A stretch of 64,000 nucleotides of DNA from Paenibacillus sp. Root444D2. GTDB lineage: Bacteria > Bacillota > Bacilli > Paenibacillales > NBRC-103111. The stretch lies in contig NZ_LMEO01000005.1 in the NCBI RefSeq assembly GCF_001426375.1, forward strand, positions 81,646 through 145,645, read 5' to 3'. The notes below the pieces were generated by a model that saw only the letters and a list, made by a program, of their open reading frames with translations, had not been told where the DNA came from and ran no database searches. Each line of letters starts with the position of its first letter. The stretch's first letter is position 1. Positions 1 through 9,148 of this stretch are shown here, piece by piece. Both the position numbers and the translations under genes were made by a program.

Positions 1-145
1 ACAACCTTTTGTCGTGTGAATTGTTGTAGGAAATACAACATTGGTAACCACTGTAGCCCATTTGCCCTAACGAAAGCTGATTGACTCTAAAATCGAATTT
101 TGGAGTTTTGTTGAGAGACATAATTTAATCAATCGACAGACTCTA

Positions 146-742
146 TTAGTCAACATTATTCTTTTGAAGCCACACATACACATCTCGAAGATGCCTTATT
201 GTTGTGAAAAGGAGCAGCACTAAAAACAACCACGCCAGCTCCCAGATCGCGTTTGGAAACAGTATCATCAAAGAAAAAAAGACAAACGCTTCCGTTCTCT
301 CCAAGATACCCGGGTTATAGTGAAATCCTTTTGCTCCTGAATTTGTAATGACATTGCCTGTTACAAGAAACGCCGTAATATTAACAAGGATTGCTGCTAA
401 ATTGAGCACAATCGGCAAATAAGCATCGGGATGGACGAGTAAAATCGCAATGATCAAAGCACCTTCCACTATCCGATCAAACGTGATATCCAAGATATTT
501 CCCCATTTTGATGGTTTGGTCATTCTGGCAAGCGTACCATCCACCGAATCGAGATAGCCGGATATCCAAAGAATAACAACCGCTGCTATGGGAAAACCAA
601 GATAAAACACGACCCCACTTCCTACGCCTATCAACATCGCGATCCAAGTGATCGAATTCGCTGATAAACCAGCTGATCGCAGGATTTTTGCTCCCTTTTC
701 AATTACCGGTTGGACGATGTCACGTGCATAAGAATCCAGCAC
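146..742 (-). CDS. CDP-alcohol phosphatidyltransferase family membrane protein (YnjF-like)
   Basis: Integral membrane enzyme of 198 residues that would transfer a phosphoalcohol head group from a CDP-linked donor; the substrate cannot be read from sequence. The family signature is visible: D65-x2-D68-G69-x2-A72-R73, then G81, D85 and D89, the metal/CDP-binding acidic residues, followed by hydrophobic segments. The start is GTG, 10 nt behind a GGAGG box that overlaps the end of the upstream ATPase gene (3-nt gap), so translation is probably coupled. It is the last gene of a seven-gene operon that resembles E. coli ynjBCDF in family content. A lipid-head-group enzyme next to an importer suggests an imported alcohol or phosphoalcohol as substrate, but this is inference. 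Confidence 0.85.
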   Translation of the reverse strand: MLDSYARDIVQPVIEKGAKILRSAGLSANSITWIAMLIGVGSGVVFYLGFPIAAVVILWISGYLDSVDGTLARMTKPSKWGNILDITFDRIVEGALIIAILLVHPDAYLPIVLNLAAILVNITAFLVTGNVITNSGAKGFHYNPGILERTEAFVFFSLMILFPNAIWELAWLFLVLLLFTTIRHLRDVYVWLQKNNVD

Positions 743-745
743 TTA

Positions 746-1807
746 TTACATTACCTCCTTCGGAAGACACCAGACATTTGAGGTTGTCAAGCGAACTCCT
801 GTTTTAATTCCTCGTTCATAATTTGAAAAGCCAAGCTGCTTGATCACGACTGACTCCCCGTTTACATGCGCCCTCACTTCTGTATATTCTCCGCGAAAGG
901 CGCTGCTTTCTATCGTGGCTTCTATAGATGATGCAGAGTCCATTTGGAGCCATTCCGATCGAAGAACTATATGAACCGGACCATCTGGCACGTTTACGCA
1001 ATGAGGATGGACCTCCAAATCACCTAGAAAGGTTGTCACCCTAGTTCCCCTCTTGATTCCATCTACAACATTGTCGATTCCCATGAAGTCTGCCATCCAT
1101 CGATTGGCAGGCTCGTAATAGATGTTTTCAAGCGTTCCCGACTGCTGTGCTACACCATCCCGGAGGATCAAAAACTGGTCGCCAAGTGTCAAGGCTTCTT
1201 CTCTGTCATGTGTGACCATAATCATCGGAATCTCCCATTTTCGCTTCATGTCACCGAGCCAATGCCCCATTTGCCTACGAAGTAATGGATCCAGTTGACT
1301 GAAAGGTTCGTCTAGCAGCATAAGCTGCGGTTCAATGACAAGCGATCTTGCTAACGCCACACGCTGTTCTTGTCCGCCAGAAAGGGAAGAAAGCGGACGA
1401 TGATAAAATCCCGTCATACCGACTTGATGTAGAATTTCTTCCGATTTAACTCTTCGTTCACTGGAAGGCACCCCTTTTAACTTAAGTCCGATCTCCACAT
1501 TCGCTCCGACCGTCAGAAAGGGAAGCAAATAAGGTTTTTGAAAAATCATGGACAGATTCCTTTTCTCAGGAGGAAGCTGGTGAATCGGTTTTCCCCCCAT
1601 TATGATCGTTCCCTGGTTCGGTCTTAATAAGCCTGCAATAAGCTGAAGTAACGTTGATTTTCCGCTTCCTGACGGACCGAGTATGACAAGCAATTTGCCT
1701 TTCTCCAGGGTAAAAGACTGCTTGGCCAGGGAAAAGGACTTCATATGATCGTATTGGTATGTCACATCAGTTACTTGTAAATATGGCTCAGACCATCGGG
1801 TCAACAC
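746..1807 (-). CDS. ABC transporter ATP-binding protein (YnjD-like)
   Basis: Cytoplasmic ATPase of an importer, 353 residues. Walker A GPSGSGKST at 44-52, Q-loop near Q90, signature LSGGQEQ at 142-148, Walker B LMLLDEP at 162-168 and an H-loop in VTHDREE near 200. The last ~110 residues look like a TOBE-type accessory domain, as in molybdate/polyamine/iron importer ATPases. Start is GTG with an AGGAGG box 6 nt upstream, overlapping the preceding permease gene by 20 nt. Operon context (two permeases, lipoprotein binding protein) makes its role as energiser clear; the transported substrate is unknown. Confidence 0.93.
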   Translation of the reverse strand: MLTRWSEPYLQVTDVTYQYDHMKSFSLAKQSFTLEKGKLLVILGPSGSGKSTLLQLIAGLLRPNQGTIIMGGKPIHQLPPEKRNLSMIFQKPYLLPFLTVGANVEIGLKLKGVPSSERRVKSEEILHQVGMTGFYHRPLSSLSGGQEQRVALARSLVIEPQLMLLDEPFSQLDPLLRRQMGHWLGDMKRKWEIPMIMVTHDREEALTLGDQFLILRDGVAQQSGTLENIYYEPANRWMADFMGIDNVVDGIKRGTRVTTFLGDLEVHPHCVNVPDGPVHIVLRSEWLQMDSASSIEATIESSAFRGEYTEVRAHVNGESVVIKQLGFSNYERGIKTGVRLTTSNVWCLPKEVM

Positions 1808-2618
1808 GATTCGCCTCCTTTCCTTTGTAGAGATCCTTCTTTACTTCTATCGAACTGAAAATGACGATGATGAGCGCCGGCAGGACAAACATCATGCATA
1901 GTGCGCCCATGAGCGAGTAATCGCCACTAGATAATGTACTGAAAAGCAGCATCGGAAGTGTAATCAGATGGCCGCCGCCAATGAAAACTGTAAACAAATA
2001 TTGGCTCCAGGAAATCAAAAAACTAAATAAGATACTAAGCGACAAGACCGAACGCAGAAGCGGCAGCTCGACCAGCCTGAACGTCTGCAGTCTGCTCGCC
2101 CCAAGTAAACGAACCTGCTTTTCATATCCGATGTCGTATCCGGTATAAAATCCATACAACAAATAAATGGAATACGGAATAGCCAGAATCAAGTGTGACA
2201 GCAGCACCCCAAGCCACTGGTCAGACAATCCCAAACGAAGAAACAAGACATGCACGCCTATCGCAATGGAAATGCCGGGAATCAATATGGGAGCTATGAG
2301 CAAGAACCGAATCGTTTTGTTCCATCTCTTCACATAAAGTCCCAGGGCTCGAGCTGCTGGATACGCCACTACTTGAGACACCAAACTTGTAGCAGCAGCC
2401 AATCCCAAGCTATTGATCATCGCATCCCTCACTTGTGAGTGCGTGGAACATACATAATGCCAAGCACGCAGCGAAGCAGTTGGAACCAGATCGGGAAATC
2501 TCCATTGCTGCGCGAATGACCAAGCCAGTAGAGGTATAAAGGGGAGAAAAAACAATAAGATCAGGAAGGTATGCAAGACGGCGAAACCTTTACCGTGATT
2601 AATTCTTTTTCGCCGCAA
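1788..2618 (-). CDS. ABC transporter permease (second half of a YnjC-like pair)
   Basis: Membrane permease of 276 residues with about six hydrophobic segments and the EAA-type loop region around LLGASRLQTFRLVELPL (near residues 168-184), where the ATPase docks. The start appears to be TTG behind a GGGGAG box; it overlaps the upstream permease gene by 20 nt. In E. coli YnjC is one long fused permease; here the two halves are separate genes, the more usual layout for this transporter class. Substrate unknown. Confidence 0.88.
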   Translation of the reverse strand: MRRKRINHGKGFAVLHTFLILLFFLPFIPLLAWSFAQQWRFPDLVPTASLRAWHYVCSTHSQVRDAMINSLGLAAATSLVSQVVAYPAARALGLYVKRWNKTIRFLLIAPILIPGISIAIGVHVLFLRLGLSDQWLGVLLSHLILAIPYSIYLLYGFYTGYDIGYEKQVRLLGASRLQTFRLVELPLLRSVLSLSILFSFLISWSQYLFTVFIGGGHLITLPMLLFSTLSSGDYSLMGALCMMFVLPALIIVIFSSIEVKKDLYKGKEANRVDPMV

Positions 2619-3483
2619 AGCCTTCTCCCCATTTCATATATAAAATGATAAGAATCATACTGATTATCGTAATCACCATATTGATTGCCATGGCCGTAGG
2701 CCGATACCTAAGATCCGGATTGAGATAAGCTTGATAGGCCAGGATCGGCAATGTTGGCTTGCTCACAGAACCCAAGACATAAGGAACTTCAAACGATCCG
2801 AATGTATAGGCAAATACGATAATCGAGGAGGCCAGCAAAGCAGGCAGCATAAACGGAAAAGTGACGAGCCTCCATCTTTGCCATGCATTTGCTCCGAGCA
2901 GCTGCAGCTGCTTTTCATAGGGAACGACCCAAGACTTTAGAATACTAAGAACGGAGACCGCAATAAACGGAACTTCCTTCCACACATATTCCAGCACGAT
3001 TCCAATACCATTCTGATCGGCAACCAATACCGGAAACTGCGAAGGCTGCTGAATCATACCTGTCCAGTAAGCCAACCGGGAGATCAATCCACTTTGCCCA
3101 AAGAGCATTAATACGGCAATTGCGCCTACAACATGCGGGACCGGCAGATTGAACAGCAGCAAGAAATGAAGCCCCCCTCCTTGTCTTGTATACCGCCCGA
3201 TCCAAAGTGCTAGTAAAACGCCAATAAAAGCTGCAATAGCTGTGGAAACCAGGGAGATCCCCAATGAAAAAAAGAGTGAACGATAAAATATGGTGGAATG
3301 AAATAGCTCAATGTATACATCTAGCGATATCGTTGTTTTTCCGATTAGAGGGAAGTAATCCAAGCTTTGGACCCCACTAATGAACAGCCCAGCAAAGAAC
3401 GTTACCGCCACAAATAAAAGGGCTGGAAAAAGCATGCCTCCTAAGATTAGCAGCCTTACTGGTTTACTTTTGGAATAAAACAT
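2599..3483 (-). CDS. ABC transporter permease (first half of a YnjC-like pair)
   Basis: Inner-membrane permease, 294 residues, about six transmembrane stretches, with an EAA-type loop at LLGANAWQRWRLVTFPFM (around residues 196-213). ATG start, 20-nt overlap with the end of the binding-protein gene, and again 20-nt overlap with the next permease. Expected to form the translocation pore as a heterodimer with the downstream permease. Confidence 0.88.
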   Translation of the reverse strand: MFYSKSKPVRLLILGGMLFPALLFVAVTFFAGLFISGVQSLDYFPLIGKTTISLDVYIELFHSTIFYRSLFFSLGISLVSTAIAAFIGVLLALWIGRYTRQGGGLHFLLLFNLPVPHVVGAIAVLMLFGQSGLISRLAYWTGMIQQPSQFPVLVADQNGIGIVLEYVWKEVPFIAVSVLSILKSWVVPYEKQLQLLGANAWQRWRLVTFPFMLPALLASSIIVFAYTFGSFEVPYVLGSVSKPTLPILAYQAYLNPDLRYRPTAMAINMVITIISMILIILYMKWGEGFAAKKN

Positions 3484-4741
3484 GGTTCTTCCAGCCCTCT
3501 TCCAATGCGGGTGTATAAGCAGCCTGCAGATCAGGTAGCTTGTGCTTCAATAGCACGTCTGCAGGTACGGCTGTTTCGCCGCTTGTGGCTTTAAGCTCAT
3601 CATAAAGCTTTTTGTGCTCTCCTTCTAATTTCGATGGATCGATCCCAATGCCGTCTCCCCAGCCGCTTGCTGGGTCAGCTTTTTCAAATTGCGTTTTTGG
3701 ATTAAGAATCACATCGGCCACCACCATAGCAGCAGCTTTGTGTGCGGCATTGTAGGGGATCGCTACATAATGATAATCGCCGATTGTGCCTGTGTCGAAG
3801 ACGTATGGACGTGCCGTATTGGGCAATTTCCCTTTGCCGATATCCGTCGCGATACCGCCGACATCCTGTGTAAAGGCAAAGTCCACTTCGTTGTTATTGA
3901 AAAGTGCCATTAGTTCAGCGATCGTTTTGGGGTATGTTTCCCCTTTTCGCCATAATGACAGTTTTAACTCGTTTAAGTAATCCCACACTTTCGATGCTTC
4001 GGTATCAAACTCTTGCTGAACGAAAGGTTTTGACCAATTTTGATACCCTCCGCTTGATTCGTAGAACAATTGCTTCACAAAGCGCGTGCCCGTAAAGTCA
4101 GGGGGGGCATTGTAGGTGAATCGTCCGGGATGTTTCTCCACCCATAACTTCAATTCTTTATAATTTCGCGGCAGATCGCTTGGTTTAATCCGTTTGGCAT
4201 CATACACGAATTGAAATTGCGCACTGCCCCAGACGGATTCGTATCCTTCCGTATCCAGACCGAAGTCCTTCACGACAGCAGGATTATTATAATCGACGTA
4301 CTTTGCATTCGGAAGCTTAGTTGCAAAAGGGCCAAATAAGGCTTCTGCTTGCTTTAGGGTGGCAAAGTTTTCGCCATTTATCCAAATCAGATCCACACTG
4401 CCATCTTGGTTTTTGCCAGCCTGCTTTTCGTTTAGTACCTTATTAACCGCTTCCGCGGTATCGCTGATTGGCACACGGCGCAATGTGATTCCATACTGAT
4501 CCTTCAATAAAGTCCCGTATTTCTGGTCTACAAATTCATTAATCGCATCGCTCCCACCCCACATATACCAATTCACGGTTTGTCCCTTGGCTTCGGCCAA
4601 CACTTGATCCCAATTGCCTGAAAGAAGCGAAACACCAGCAGCCTTTCCTTTATCCGTGGAATCTTTACCCGAGCAGGCGGCTGTGATCAAGCTTATGATA
4701 CATACTAAGAGAATGACTTGAACGTAACGTATATTTCTCAA
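3464..4741 (-). CDS. Lipoprotein substrate-binding protein of ABC importer (YnjB-like)
   Basis: Membrane-anchored extracellular solute receptor, 425 residues. Signal peptide with lipobox ITAAC, so Cys23 becomes the lipidated N-terminus. The body has the long periplasmic-binding fold of the YnjB family (VNWYMWGG near residue 57, DLIWINGEN near 140). Start is TTG, 5-6 nt after a GGGGGG box. It sits behind the disulfide oxidoreductase gene (15-nt gap) and overlaps the first permease. The family is known by neighbourhood only; no ligand is established to my knowledge. Confidence 0.88.
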   Translation of the reverse strand: MRNIRYVQVILLVCIISLITAACSGKDSTDKGKAAGVSLLSGNWDQVLAEAKGQTVNWYMWGGSDAINEFVDQKYGTLLKDQYGITLRRVPISDTAEAVNKVLNEKQAGKNQDGSVDLIWINGENFATLKQAEALFGPFATKLPNAKYVDYNNPAVVKDFGLDTEGYESVWGSAQFQFVYDAKRIKPSDLPRNYKELKLWVEKHPGRFTYNAPPDFTGTRFVKQLFYESSGGYQNWSKPFVQQEFDTEASKVWDYLNELKLSLWRKGETYPKTIAELMALFNNNEVDFAFTQDVGGIATDIGKGKLPNTARPYVFDTGTIGDYHYVAIPYNAAHKAAAMVVADVILNPKTQFEKADPASGWGDGIGIDPSKLEGEHKKLYDELKATSGETAVPADVLLKHKLPDLQAAYTPALEEGWKNHVLFQK

Positions 4742-4756
4742 ACGAAGCCCCCCGTA

Positions 4757-6190
4757 TTATCGAAACCATTTTATATAGGCCTTAATCAATCGCCCTGTGA
4801 TACCACCTTGAAATAACTTATCGCGCCAATATTTATCAGCTGTCTTCAATAAAGCTTCGGAGCGGGCAGGGTACGGATGCACCACTTGCGAAATGTCGGG
4901 AAGCTTGTGGCCGAAGCGTTTCGCAAAAACAGCTTGCTGCATCCAGTCCCCCGCTCCATTCCCAGCAGCATGAGCGCCCAAGATCCTTCCTTTCCGATCC
5001 GTAATCACCTTAACAATGCCTTCTGTATTCCTATCTGTTATAAATCGATCCACCTGATCCAAGGTCACTTTGTAAATTCGGATATCATTCCCAGCGTGTT
5101 TGCGAGCTTCATTCTCCGTCATCCCCAAATGAAAGATTTCCGGATCCGTATAGGTTACCCATGGAACGTTATCGTAGCTTGCTTTTCGTTTCAGACCGAA
5201 TACTGCGTTTCCTACGACGATCTTACCCTCCATTCCTGCAGCATGCGTATAAGGAAACGCTTTGATCACATCTCCGACGGCGTAAATGTGCGGAATACTT
5301 GTCTGCAACGTTTTTTTTACCGCGATATGATCTTCGTCCATTTGAATGCCGATGCGTGAAAGTCCAAGACGGTCGGTGTTCGGCTTTCGACCGGTCGCAA
5401 TCAATATGGCATCTGTCTCCAATTGAAGCTTTTCCCCGTCATGATCTACAAATATCCGCTTTCTCCCATTAGGTATTGCTTCAACCTTGTTCACACTCGT
5501 TTTTAACAGGAATGACATTTCTTTTTCCAACGCAGTTTGTGCGTAGGGAACGAGATCCGCGTCTTCTTTGTTTAGTATTTGCGATCCTCTTACGAGTACG
5601 GTCACTTTGGCACCCAAACGGGCGAAAGCTTGAGATAATTCCAATCCAACTGGCCCTGCCCCAATAACAACAAGGCTTTCGGGTAAAGCTTTCATATCAA
5701 AAACACTTTCATTGGTCAGAAAATCTACATCTTGCAAACCATCAATAGGCGGAATGGCCGCTCTAGAACCTGTGGCAATGACAATGCGTTTGCCATAAAG
5801 CACTTCGCTGCCATCGATTTCGATATGGTGCTTATCCCGGAATTGACCGTGTCCCTGAAACACATCCACACCCATGCTACGGAACCGATCTGAGCTATCA
5901 TGATGTTGAATGGTTGCTTTAGCAGCTTGGACTCTTCGGTAAGCTTCAAGATAATCTGCTTTACCCTGCAATTCCAATCCATAAGCTTCTGCAGCTTTCT
6001 TGGCCGTGTAAAGCTCCTTTGCCGCGGCAATCAACGCTTTGGAAGGCACGCAGCCTGTGTGCAAACAGTCTCCTCCAGGCTCAGGCTCTTTTTCGATCAA
6101 AGCCACCTTTACCCCAAAGCCAACTGCACCTGCCGCTACGGTTAGTCCACCGGATCCACCGCCGATGACAATAAGATCATAACTTTTCAA
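4757..6190 (-). CDS. FAD-dependent pyridine nucleotide-disulfide oxidoreductase (mercuric reductase/dihydrolipoyl dehydrogenase-like)
   Basis: Flavoenzyme of 477 residues, about the usual family length. N-terminal FAD Rossmann motif GGGSGG at 10-15, redox-active pair Cys42 and Cys47 in CLHTGC, NAD(P)-binding GAGPVGLEL in the middle, second FAD motif TSIPHIYAVGDV, and a C-terminal dimerisation domain containing HPYPARSE (base-catalyst His region). It lacks an N-terminal HMA domain and the C-terminal vicinal cysteines of true mercuric reductases, so detoxification of Hg(II) is unlikely. Start is TTG (GGAGG about 10 nt upstream). It lies between a TVP38/TMEM64 gene and an YnjB-type importer, a combination seen in other bacteria whose substrate is not known. 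Confidence 0.9.
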   Translation of the reverse strand: MKSYDLIVIGGGSGGLTVAAGAVGFGVKVALIEKEPEPGGDCLHTGCVPSKALIAAAKELYTAKKAAEAYGLELQGKADYLEAYRRVQAAKATIQHHDSSDRFRSMGVDVFQGHGQFRDKHHIEIDGSEVLYGKRIVIATGSRAAIPPIDGLQDVDFLTNESVFDMKALPESLVVIGAGPVGLELSQAFARLGAKVTVLVRGSQILNKEDADLVPYAQTALEKEMSFLLKTSVNKVEAIPNGRKRIFVDHDGEKLQLETDAILIATGRKPNTDRLGLSRIGIQMDEDHIAVKKTLQTSIPHIYAVGDVIKAFPYTHAAGMEGKIVVGNAVFGLKRKASYDNVPWVTYTDPEIFHLGMTENEARKHAGNDIRIYKVTLDQVDRFITDRNTEGIVKVITDRKGRILGAHAAGNGAGDWMQQAVFAKRFGHKLPDISQVVHPYPARSEALLKTADKYWRDKLFQGGITGRLIKAYIKWFR

Positions 6191-6208
6191 AATATGCGCT
6201 CCTCCCCC

Positions 6209-6838
6209 TTATGAGCTAACCACTCGTTTCTTGAGAACAAGCGGGATCAGTGTCACAAGCACGAAAACAATCACAGCAATGACGATGTATGATTTCTTTT
6301 CGTGCAGAAAACTCGAGCCCAGAAAACTATAAGCAAACGTTCCTGGAATGATTCCCAGAAGGGTACCGAATAAAAATGCCGAAAAATTCACTTTGGCCAC
6401 GCCAGCTCCGTAACTGATAAGATCAAACGGGAATATGGGAATCAGTCGCAGAAGCAAAATATAGATAAAACCCTTCTGCTGCAGTTGCTTTTCAAGCTTG
6501 CCCCATTTCTCCTTCGACCTCGTGGAAACCAATTTATTACCTAAGAATCGAGCTAACCAAAAGGACAACACCGCGCCGATCGTCGCACCGACGATCGTAT
6601 ACACGGTTCCCCACACCGGACCGAAAGCCAATCCGCCAGTCAGTGAAAGAACGGACGCGGGAAACAAAATCAAAGGACGCACCGCGTAAATGAAGATGAA
6701 CAGTACTGGCGAAGCCCAGCCGAATGATAAAATCCAAGCTCTTATGTCTTCTGGACCAAGATGCAGAACCTTATAGTTGAGCCACAATAAACCCCCAATT
6801 ACTACGATGAACAATAATAGCCATGACCGTGGTTTCAT
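6209..6838 (-). CDS. TVP38/TMEM64 (DedA-like, VTT domain) membrane protein
   Basis: Polytopic membrane protein of 209 residues and first gene of the seven-gene operon. The VTT/SNARE-assoc core is visible: FPASVLSLTGGLAFG with GPVWGT behind it, GAVLSFWLARFLG, then LLRLIPIFPFDLISYGAG and IPGTFAYSFLG. Family members act in lipid or polyprenyl-phosphate translocation across membranes. Pairing with a lipid head-group transferase at the operon end fits a membrane-lipid theme. ATG start with TGAGGAG box. E. coli YdjX and YdjZ are of this family and lie near ynjBCDF, supporting a conserved neighbourhood. Confidence 0.9.
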   Translation of the reverse strand: MKPRSWLLLFIVVIGGLLWLNYKVLHLGPEDIRAWILSFGWASPVLFIFIYAVRPLILFPASVLSLTGGLAFGPVWGTVYTIVGATIGAVLSFWLARFLGNKLVSTRSKEKWGKLEKQLQQKGFIYILLLRLIPIFPFDLISYGAGVAKVNFSAFLFGTLLGIIPGTFAYSFLGSSFLHEKKSYIVIAVIVFVLVTLIPLVLKKRVVSS

Positions 6839-6877
6839 TCTAATCTCCTCATGTGGCTTCTCTAGTTTTTATTTATC

Positions 6878-6917
6878 AAAAACAGCAGTCAAATATAGAA
6901 TTTGGACTGCTGTTTTT
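6878..6917. terminator. Intrinsic terminator, bidirectional form
   Basis: Thirteen-base perfect arms AAAAACAGCAGTC / GACTGCTGTTTTT separated by a 14-nt AT-rich loop. It ends the minus-strand DinB transcript and leaves only about 40 bp before the TVP38 start, so the operon promoter must overlap the hairpin or lie inside it (a TTGACT box is part of the arm on the minus strand). Confidence 0.8.
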
Positions 6918-6927
6918 GTTTTACTTA

Positions 6928-7401
6928 TTATTTTTGTTGCAGTATTTGCAGCATTGCGGCGACAACGCCATTATGATTGGATAAATGCGCCGCAGTCGTG
7001 AGCATCAGCTCTCCGAAATTTTCGGCTTTTTTGAAGTTCTCTGGTACAGGCTCTTCCAGTCTGTCTTTAAACGTATTGTAAAGATGTTCACGTTGTTCTT
7101 TCAACAGATCGATCATCTCATCCCATGCAGGCAGCTGCGCTAGTTGCTCTTCTTTCCATTCCGTAGCTTTCGTTCCATAAAAGAAAATATCTTGGTACTT
7201 TTGCGGAAGGCTCGTTGGTTGTGCACCAAGATCAAACACATGGAACTCAGTAACCCGAAGTACATGCCCTAAATGCCAATAAAGGCTGGTATTAAAACCT
7301 TCTGGGACGACCATGCGTTTGTCCACTGGACATTTAGCAAGCAGGTTAAGAAAGTTATCGTGCTCAACATTATAAAGGTGGAATACAAAGTCTCTTCTCA
7401 T
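6928..7401 (-). CDS. DinB family protein
   Basis: Four-helix-bundle protein of 157 residues of the DinB/YfiT superfamily, whose members are metal-binding and often thiol-dependent transferases. Candidate metal ligands are in HLGHVL (about residues 42-47) and in HLSNHNG near the C-terminus, matching the usual first and third helices. No neighbour explains its substrate. Preceded by an AT-rich gap and followed by a strong terminator, so probably monocistronic. Confidence 0.8.
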   Translation of the reverse strand: MRRDFVFHLYNVEHDNFLNLLAKCPVDKRMVVPEGFNTSLYWHLGHVLRVTEFHVFDLGAQPTSLPQKYQDIFFYGTKATEWKEEQLAQLPAWDEMIDLLKEQREHLYNTFKDRLEEPVPENFKKAENFGELMLTTAAHLSNHNGVVAAMLQILQQK

Positions 7402-7467
7402 TTTTCCGATCTCCCTAATTTTACAATTTTTTTTATTTTAACCATGAAATTTCAAATGATACCGCAG

Positions 7468-8613
7468 TTACTGTTTATTAAACAACTCAGCATAAGCGCC
7501 ATATCCTCTTTGTTCAAGTTCATTTTTCGGTATAAATTGTAAGGCCGCAGAGTTCATACAGTACCGCAATCCCGTTGGTTTGGGTCCGTCTTTGAACACA
7601 TCGCCTAGAAAGGAGTCCGCATTACGGCTTCTGACCTGGGTAGTCAACGAAAGAAAACCAGAGCTTTCTTTTAATATAATATTGTTTGGCTCCAAAGGTT
7701 TTGTAAAACTAGGCCAGCCCGTGCCTGCATCAAATTTATCCTTCGAGCTGAACAAAGGCTCGCCTGAGACAACATCTACGTAAATACCTTCTTCTTTGTT
7801 ATCCCAATATTCGTTATTAAACGGCGGCTCATCAATACCATTCTGAGTTACATCGTATTGGCGCTTAGTCAGCATTTTCAGCTTTTCCTCCTTATTAAAA
7901 TTAAAAACTGTACTTGCTGTAATTTTTACTTCCCGATCCTTGCCCCAAGTTTTATCCAAAAATTTATCGCGACCAGATCCAAGCTCACTTACCTTGTAGC
8001 TGATTGGGCTTTTTTTGTAATAATCCTGATGTTCCTTTTCGGCTTTGTAAAACGTTGATGCCGATGAAATCTTAGTTACAATCGGTTTATCAAACCTTTT
8101 TGATGCTGCTAATGCATCTCTGGATGCCTCAGCCAACTCTTTCTGTTCATTACTATTGTAAAATACAGCGGATTGATATTCATTGCCACGATCAACGAAT
8201 TGACCGTCTGCATCGGTAGGATCAACGTTTCGCCAGAAAACTTGAAGGAGGTTGTCATACGTATTCTGATTCGGGTTATAACGAACTTCCACTGACTCGA
8301 GATGTCCTGTAGTTTCAGAACCCACTTCTGCATAGGTGGGATTTTCCTTATGTCCTCCTGTATAGCCACTTTCTACACGCAAGACACCGTCAATCTTTTC
8401 AAAGGCCTCTTCCATATGCCAGAAACAACCACCAGCAAAAATAGCAGTTTCGTAAGGCGTGCTCGAATTTTCATTAACTGTAGTTATAAGCTCTTGCGCC
8501 TTCGCTATTTCTTTTTTGTGAAACGACATGTAAAAGGAATAAACAATAAAGACTAATAGGACACTAGTTAACACAACTAAGTTACTTTTCTTTAATTTCA
8601 ATTTCTCCTTCAC
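7468..8613 (-). CDS. msrAB: Membrane-anchored peptide methionine sulfoxide reductase MsrA-MsrB fusion
   Basis: Bifunctional repair enzyme reducing both stereoisomers of methionine sulfoxide. Numbered from the GTG at 8613: hydrophobic signal anchor 11-30, MsrA domain with catalytic Cys63 in GGCFWHMEE, and MsrB domain ending with catalytic Cys352 in [11 protein letters not shown]. The MsrB domain lacks the CxxC zinc pairs found in many MsrB proteins. The N-terminal anchor places it outside the cytoplasm, so it probably repairs envelope proteins. The start is ambiguous: the GTG sits inside the GGAGG box, while a TTG four codons later (8601) has better spacing. Confidence 0.93.
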   Translation of the reverse strand: MKEKLKLKKSNLVVLTSVLLVFIVYSFYMSFHKKEIAKAQELITTVNENSSTPYETAIFAGGCFWHMEEAFEKIDGVLRVESGYTGGHKENPTYAEVGSETTGHLESVEVRYNPNQNTYDNLLQVFWRNVDPTDADGQFVDRGNEYQSAVFYNSNEQKELAEASRDALAASKRFDKPIVTKISSASTFYKAEKEHQDYYKKSPISYKVSELGSGRDKFLDKTWGKDREVKITASTVFNFNKEEKLKMLTKRQYDVTQNGIDEPPFNNEYWDNKEEGIYVDVVSGEPLFSSKDKFDAGTGWPSFTKPLEPNNIILKESSGFLSLTTQVRSRNADSFLGDVFKDGPKPTGLRYCMNSAALQFIPKNELEQRGYGAYAELFNKQ

Positions 8614-8788
8614 CTCCGTGTACTATTGGGGATCTTTCCTCCCCTCTACTGCGTTTGTTTTTCGCTAATCCTTCTTTATTTTTCTTACACTTGGATTTTA
8701 ACAAGAAAAGAACGGAAGCAAATCTGTTGAAGGTCATGTATTTACAAAGAAAAAGGCAGAACATATGGTCGCCAAAGCATGATAAATC

Positions 8789-9140
8789 TCACACTCTATG
8801 CCAAAAGTCATGCCCGCCCGAATTATATGGAATGACGAACTGAAAACACCGCGAATTGATTTCTCTGTCCTTTTCTTTTCGTTGGATGGCTACATCGGTT
8901 AGATCGTTTAGAGCGGCGACGATTTCCATCTGTTCCGGTCCGAGATTGCCCCATTCGGCCGCGTGCATACCGTATGGTTTCCCAATAACCTGAGACGTAG
9001 ATCCTCCCTTTTTCTTCAATTTCATGTAAGATGCGGTTTAGAGACTCTCCAGCCACAATAAGTGACAAAATGTCAGTTTTTATTCTCAAAATAAGGTTTT
9101 CCAATTCAATTTTAGGCATCTTCCGTTGTTCTGAATTCAT
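8789..9140 (-). pseudogene. Unrecognised gene split by a frameshift
   Basis: Two overlapping frames join into one plausible protein. The first frame (from 9140 or the internal ATG at 9116) reads MPKIELENLILRIK...RILHEIEEKG and then becomes Arg/Gly/Ser-rich nonsense. The second frame picks up at about 9020 with GKPYGMHAAEWGNLGPE and continues protein-like to about 8850. The switch point is a run GAAGAAAAAGGGAGG near 9005-9020 and needs a +1 shift. I do not recognise the family. The degenerate tail suggests decay, although a sequencing indel in the A-run is possible. Confidence 0.5.
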
Positions 9141-9148
9141 ATGACTAA

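Noticed and set aside
4757-6190. True mercuric reductase
   Set aside because: C-terminal vicinal cysteines and HMA domain are absent and no other mer genes are near.
8582-8764. 60-residue ORF upstream of msrAB
   Set aside because: Lys/Arg-rich low-complexity sequence without RBS, overlapping the msrAB leader.
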